Assembly (NCBI RefSeq): GCF_014679505.1 | Contig: NZ_CP061474.1 | Coordinates: 1,984,001-2,048,000 of the forward strand | Length of the DNA stretch: 64,000 bases | DNA from: Geobacillus sp. 46C-IIa | Lineage (GTDB): Bacteria > Bacillota > Bacilli > Bacillales > Anoxybacillaceae | Direction of reading: 5' to 3' | Part shown: in pieces, positions 60,097 to 64,000 of the stretch | Position numbering within the stretch: position 1 is the first letter of the stretch | Layout: each line of letters opens with the position of its first letter | Notes under the pieces: generated by a model | What the model was told of the DNA's origin: nothing | The model's input: only the letters and a program-made list of their open reading frames with translations | Databases searched by the model: none | Translations under genes and position numbers: made by a program

Positions 60097-60619
60097 GTTG
60101 TTCTGTCAGCTTTTGAAACAAATCCATGTCTTTACGGTCAAGCGCTTGGTCAATTTGCAGCTTCAACCGTGACACTTCATGACGCTTTAACGCTTCATCC
60201 AACACTTGCTCGGCGGCTTTCGCCATTTTTTCATGGCGTTCATGCCGACGAACGTTCTCAAACGCCCGATGGTCAATGAGCCGCAGATACGAAAAATTTC
60301 TTGCCTTTCCCGGAAAGTAAAGCGTTAAATACAATGGTTCATTCGGGCGCAACGCCAAATCGCCCATAATCGCCGCCAACCCCGTGCTTTTCTGGCCGCC
60401 GCGATAAAACACAAGCCCTTCTTCCTCGGCCGTGGCAGCCGAAATAATCAGCCACCGCGCCTGTTTTTGCTCGGTTTCTGTAAAATGGACGTTTTCTAGC
60501 AAATGCGGATGTTGCAGCAAATAATTGAGCACAAACCGGGCATCCGGATGCTTTAAGCGGTAATTTTGCAAAAACGAAGTTAAAAAGTGACGCTTTTCTA
60601 ATGACGACACCCACTTCAT
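60071..60619 (-). CDS. ypiB: YpiB family (UPF0302) protein
   Basis: A 182-residue protein resembling YpiB of B. subtilis (UPF0302). The start MKWVSSLEKRHFLTSFLQNY and the C-terminal LKLQIDQALDRKDMDLFQKL are typical, the latter being the small IDEAL-type helix. The role is uncertain; related IDEAL-motif proteins bind partner proteins. The ATG at 60619 follows AAAGGGGG. In B. subtilis ypiB lies near the qcr genes, but not here. Confidence 0.82.
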   Translation of the reverse strand: MKWVSSLEKRHFLTSFLQNYRLKHPDARFVLNYLLQHPHLLENVHFTETEQKQARWLIISAATAEEEGLVFYRGGQKSTGLAAIMGDLALRPNEPLYLTLYFPGKARNFSYLRLIDHRAFENVRRHERHEKMAKAAEQVLDEALKRHEVSRLKLQIDQALDRKDMDLFQKLTEQLKKYEGQS

Positions 60620-60644
60620 CACACCACCCCCTTTATGAAACCTG

Positions 60645-61140
60645 CACAAGGAAGCCCCTGCCTTTAGGCACGGGGACATTGTATCCTAATCTATTCGTTT
60701 GCCGCTACAACATTGTATGGTAACTTGACCAATGCAGTTCAAAAAGCCATCAACGAATCCGCAACGCCGATTAGACGAATAATGATCGACAAGCTGGCCT
60801 GTTTTATTTGATCTATTGTCTATACAGTATAGCTTATTCCGGCCTTCCATGCAGCAACGAGCAACAACAGGAAATTTATGCCAAAAAAGCTGCCCTTCGT
60901 CTTCGGGCAGCTATTGTTCCTCACCGGTCATGACCACATGCCGGCAAGCTACTGAATGGCACGCATGTAAACTACCTACCACTTATCAATCTTGCGGGTT
61001 GATGGAAGTGAGAGCTTCTCGCGTAATCTCATCTTATGGTAAGAAATGGACCGAGCGCCCCCTCCCGTTCCAGAAAGTTGTGTTTTGATCCCACCTACTC
61101 GCTGGGCTGTCGCCCTTCTCATCCCTTTGAGGTGGGAGAC
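60645..61140. mobile_element. Candidate degenerate IS605-like remnant
   Basis: CCCCTGCC-TTTA-GGCACGGGG at 60652-60672 resembles an IS605-type end hairpin. About 420 bases further, CCCACCT at 61092 and AGGTGGG at 61129 form another inverted repeat. No transposase frame is present. The stretch between contains the mqo terminator. This could be a relic or a non-autonomous element. Confidence 0.35.
60884..60914 (-). terminator. Terminator of mqo
   Basis: AGCTGCCC pairs with GGGCAGCT and TTTTTTGG follows on the minus strand. It is 245 bases past the mqo stop, giving a long 3' untranslated end. Confidence 0.82.
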
Positions 61141-61157
61141 TTCTTTCGGAAAGTACG

Positions 61158-62663
61158 TTAAACGAGCTGCAATGCCAGGCCTTCGTTTAAACCGAGCATC
61201 TCCGCTGTTGCGACTTGAATGTCATGCAAAAGCCGTTCGTTTTTCATGAGCGATACACCGTAGGAAGGAATCATTTCTTTCACCTTCGGCTCCCACTCTT
61301 TCATTCGTTCCGGGAAACATTTCGCAATGACTTCTAGCATGACATGAACGGCGGTCGAAGCACCTGGCGAGGCGCCAAGCAATGCCGCGATTGAGCCATC
61401 AGCCGCATGGACGACTTCCGTGCCGAATTGCAACGTTCCTTTGCCGCCGGTTTCCGTATCTTTAATCACTTGCACGCGCTGGCCAGCAACAATGACATCC
61501 CATTCCTCGCTTTTCGCCGTCGGAACAAATTCGCGCAACTCTTCCATGCGCTGTTCTTTCGATAACATCACTTGCTGGATCAAATAATTCGTAAGCGCCA
61601 TATTTTTCACGCCGGCCGCCAACATCGTCAAAAGGTTATGCGGTTTGACCGATGTAAATAAATCGAGCATTGACCCGTTTTTCAAAAACTTCGGCGAGAA
61701 ACCAGCAAACGGCCCAAACAGCAACATTTTTTGATTGTTGATAAACCGCGTATCCAAATGCGGAACCGACATCGGCGGCGCGCCGACTTTCGCTTTGCCG
61801 TACACTTTCGCATGATGCTGCTCAGCTACATCGGGATTATTGCACACCATAAACAACCCGCTGACCGGGAATCCGCCAATCCCTTTCCCTTCCGGAATAC
61901 CGGATTTTTGCAACAGATGAAGGCTTCCTCCCCCTGCGCCGAGGAAGACAAATTTGGCGGCATAACGTTCAACAGCGCCGCTGTCTAAATCGCGCACTTT
62001 CAACTCCCACAGACCGTCGCTCGTCCGTTTGATGTCATCGACATGATGGCGGTAATGAATGTCGACATTTTTCCGTTTTAAATGCTCAAACAGTTTGCGC
62101 GTCAGCGCCCCAAAGTTCACGTCTGTTCCTGATTCAATCCGCGTCGCCGCGATCGGCTCGTTCACAACGCGATTTTCCATCATGAGCGGTATCCATTCGG
62201 CCAGCTTTTTCGGGTCATCGGAAAATTCCATTTCTTTGAACAGTGGATTAGCCGCCATCGTTTCATGCCGCTTTTTCAAAAACGCCACATTTTCCTCCCC
62301 CTGCACAAAGCTCATATGCGGCAGTGGGCGGATGAACTCTTTTGGGTCGCGGAGCACCCCACTGTTCACTAAATGGGCCCAAAACTGCAAAGAAATATAA
62401 AATTGTTCGTTAATTTTGATGGCTTTGCTGATGTCAATGGATCCATCGGGCTTCTCAACAGTATAATTCAGCTCGCAAAGCGCCGCATGCCCTGTTCCAG
62501 CATTGTTCCATTCGTTGGAGCTTTCCGCTCCTGCTTCTTCCAGCCTTTCAAACACAGTGATGTCCCACTCCGGTGCCAACTCTTTTAACAACGTTCCCAA
62601 CGTGGCGCTCATAATCCCTGCGCCGATTAAGATCACATCAGTTTTTGCCTGTTTGTTCCCCAT
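61158..62663 (-). CDS. mqo: Malate:quinone oxidoreductase
   Basis: A 501-residue peripheral membrane flavoprotein that oxidises malate to oxaloacetate and reduces quinone. It has an FAD-binding [18 protein letters not shown], then the signature [40 protein letters not shown] and [16 protein letters not shown] near the end. The ATG at 62663 is chosen because GGGATGG is correctly spaced; the ATG at 62672 overlaps it. Confidence 0.95.
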   Translation of the reverse strand: MGNKQAKTDVILIGAGIMSATLGTLLKELAPEWDITVFERLEEAGAESSNEWNNAGTGHAALCELNYTVEKPDGSIDISKAIKINEQFYISLQFWAHLVNSGVLRDPKEFIRPLPHMSFVQGEENVAFLKKRHETMAANPLFKEMEFSDDPKKLAEWIPLMMENRVVNEPIAATRIESGTDVNFGALTRKLFEHLKRKNVDIHYRHHVDDIKRTSDGLWELKVRDLDSGAVERYAAKFVFLGAGGGSLHLLQKSGIPEGKGIGGFPVSGLFMVCNNPDVAEQHHAKVYGKAKVGAPPMSVPHLDTRFINNQKMLLFGPFAGFSPKFLKNGSMLDLFTSVKPHNLLTMLAAGVKNMALTNYLIQQVMLSKEQRMEELREFVPTAKSEEWDVIVAGQRVQVIKDTETGGKGTLQFGTEVVHAADGSIAALLGASPGASTAVHVMLEVIAKCFPERMKEWEPKVKEMIPSYGVSLMKNERLLHDIQVATAEMLGLNEGLALQLV

Positions 62664-62765
62664 GTTTACCATCCCTATCTACTAATATTTGCAAAAGCGG
62701 TGAGCGACCGCTCAAAATGATTGCGCCAATGCTCTCGTTTACCTTTTGAGGGCGGTTACAAAATT

Positions 62766-62796
62766 ATTATAACACAATGAATCAATAGTATGTCAC
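62766..62796 (-). promoter_or_regulatory. Probable mqo promoter
   Basis: On the minus strand GTGACA (62791-62796) and TATAAT (62766-62771) are 19 bases apart, a slightly long spacer. A hairpin, GAGCGGT / ACCGCTT, lies in the leader (about 62697-62716). The remaining AT-rich bases to 63114 show nothing else. Confidence 0.4.
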
Positions 62797-63114
62797 TATT
62801 AATACAAAACATGAAAATATACTAGTATAACTAAATGTTTATTACATCACAACTATTTCAATGACAAAAACTAGTCTTCTTCTTTTATATTAATTTTACA
62901 AAATAGCTGAATATTTCGCTACCACTCTAAAGAAAAAATAAAAAAATTTTCGCTGGGCAATGGAACTTCACCCGAAACCAATGCATAGCCTATAAAACCT
63001 GCAAAAAGTCAATCAGCCCGATGTTGATCGTCTATGCTATTGTATGACTCCGCCCCACTCATGTGCATCCTTCCTGTCTTTCTATCCATGCGCAAGCGGA
63101 CCTCTCACGAAATA

Positions 63115-63155
63115 AAACAAAAGCAGCCAACCGTGCACCACACACGATTGGCTGC
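63115..63155 (-). terminator. Terminator of the rRNA operon
   Basis: GCAGCCAATCGTG pairs with CACGGTTGGCTGC on the minus strand, followed by TTTTGTTTTATTT. It is about ten bases past the 5S gene. Confidence 0.93.
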
Positions 63156-63164
63156 CTATTGATT

Positions 63165-63283
<119 letters not shown>

Positions 63284-63284
63284 A

Positions 63285-63735
63285 TGATTTATTGGTTTAG
63301 ACGTTAATTATTATATTCATGTCGTTGTTTTTGTCAACAGGAAGTTCATTCCTTCAAAACTAGATAACCGTTTTTGGGAAGAAGCCTCCGCTTTCGTACT
63401 GTCTAGCTCTGGCTCGCCGCCGCTCGCCTGCGCTTTTCTATTGTCCAGTTCCAGCGCCTAGCTCTCTTCTGCCAAATAACCTTCCCCCTCGGGGCGCAAG
63501 CGCCCCTGCGGGTGAAGAACATTTGGCTTCGAGAGCTAAACGCGGCGCTTCCACTTTCTGTCTAGCTCCGGCCGCCATCGGCTCGCGACGCTTCGGTCCT
63601 GCTGCGGCGGCGACACATTGCATACGCTCCTATGGCACCACCCACGCAGAACCAAGCTTTGCTTGGTTCGAGCCTCCTCGCAGGCCCTCCAGCGCGTTTC
63701 GCCGATAGGCGGGCGGCCTCCGCTTTTCCTTTCTA
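63285..63735 (-). other. Long 23S-5S spacer with repeated elements
   Basis: About 450 bases separate 23S and 5S. The spacer has related GC-rich segments built on CTGTCTAGCTC (63409, 63558) and TGTCCAGTTCCAGCGCCTAG (about 63450), and a hairpin near 63490-63512 (GGGGCGC / GCGCCCC). No tRNA gene is found. Confidence 0.7.

Positions 63736-64000
<265 letters not shown>

Overview
The window looks like a chromosome segment of a moderately thermophilic Bacillota, most like Geobacillus or a close relative. The grounds are strong AAGGAGG-type ribosome binding sites with frequent GTG and TTG starts, GC-rich core genes, a Bacillus-type gltC/gltAB arrangement, cysJI beside a CysL-like regulator, an IS200/IS605-type tnpB, and a 5S/23S rRNA end. 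This is inferred from gene content; no database was searched.

Layout. 0.2-10.2 kb: an EamA transporter, a PfpI-family protein, a sirtuin overlapping a fructosamine-kinase-like gene, a penicillin-acylase gene that appears doubly broken, a large membrane protein with a GDYxxLxY domain, a coiled-coil protein with fourteen identical 14-residue repeats, and a PAP2 phosphatase. 10.3-18.8 kb: glutamate synthase (gltB, gltD), the divergent regulator gltC, and a YhdH/AcuI-type reductase. 18.9-20.9 kb: a decayed TnpB element with two nonsense codons but a well-preserved right end, then a Uma2 endonuclease fragment. 21-33.6 kb: a full reductive pyrimidine catabolism cluster (preTA, hydA, pydC, aminotransferase, semialdehyde dehydrogenase, PucR regulator, NCS1 permease), AT-richer than its surroundings for most of its length.

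33.9-43.3 kb is accessory: a type III-like DNA methyltransferase without a Res partner, a 1256-residue iron-sulfur nuclease/helicase, a second coiled-coil protein whose promoter runs into a G10 tract, a remnant of an AtuA-like gene, and an aldehyde dehydrogenase. 43.5-50.7 kb: sulfite reductase with its CysL-like regulator, a zinc-efflux pair (czcD with a SmtB/CzrA repressor and a clear operator), and two small conserved proteins. 50.9-57.7 kb is a fatty-acid region. A deletion appears to have joined a 5'-truncated acyl-CoA dehydrogenase head-to-head with a 5'-truncated sigma-54 activator. A near-perfect sigma-54 promoter still precedes the SDR / acyl-CoA ligase / AtoE operon next to it. A FadR-like box overlaps the promoter of the following MBL-fold hydrolase. 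57.9-64 kb: an E. coli-type SpeD, a DadA-like oxidase, a YpiB-family gene, malate:quinone oxidoreductase, 5S rRNA, and the 3' end of a 23S gene.

The main themes are nitrogen metabolism (glutamate synthase, pyrimidine breakdown), sulfate assimilation, fatty-acid use, and clear genome erosion: at least six genes are truncated or carry stops.
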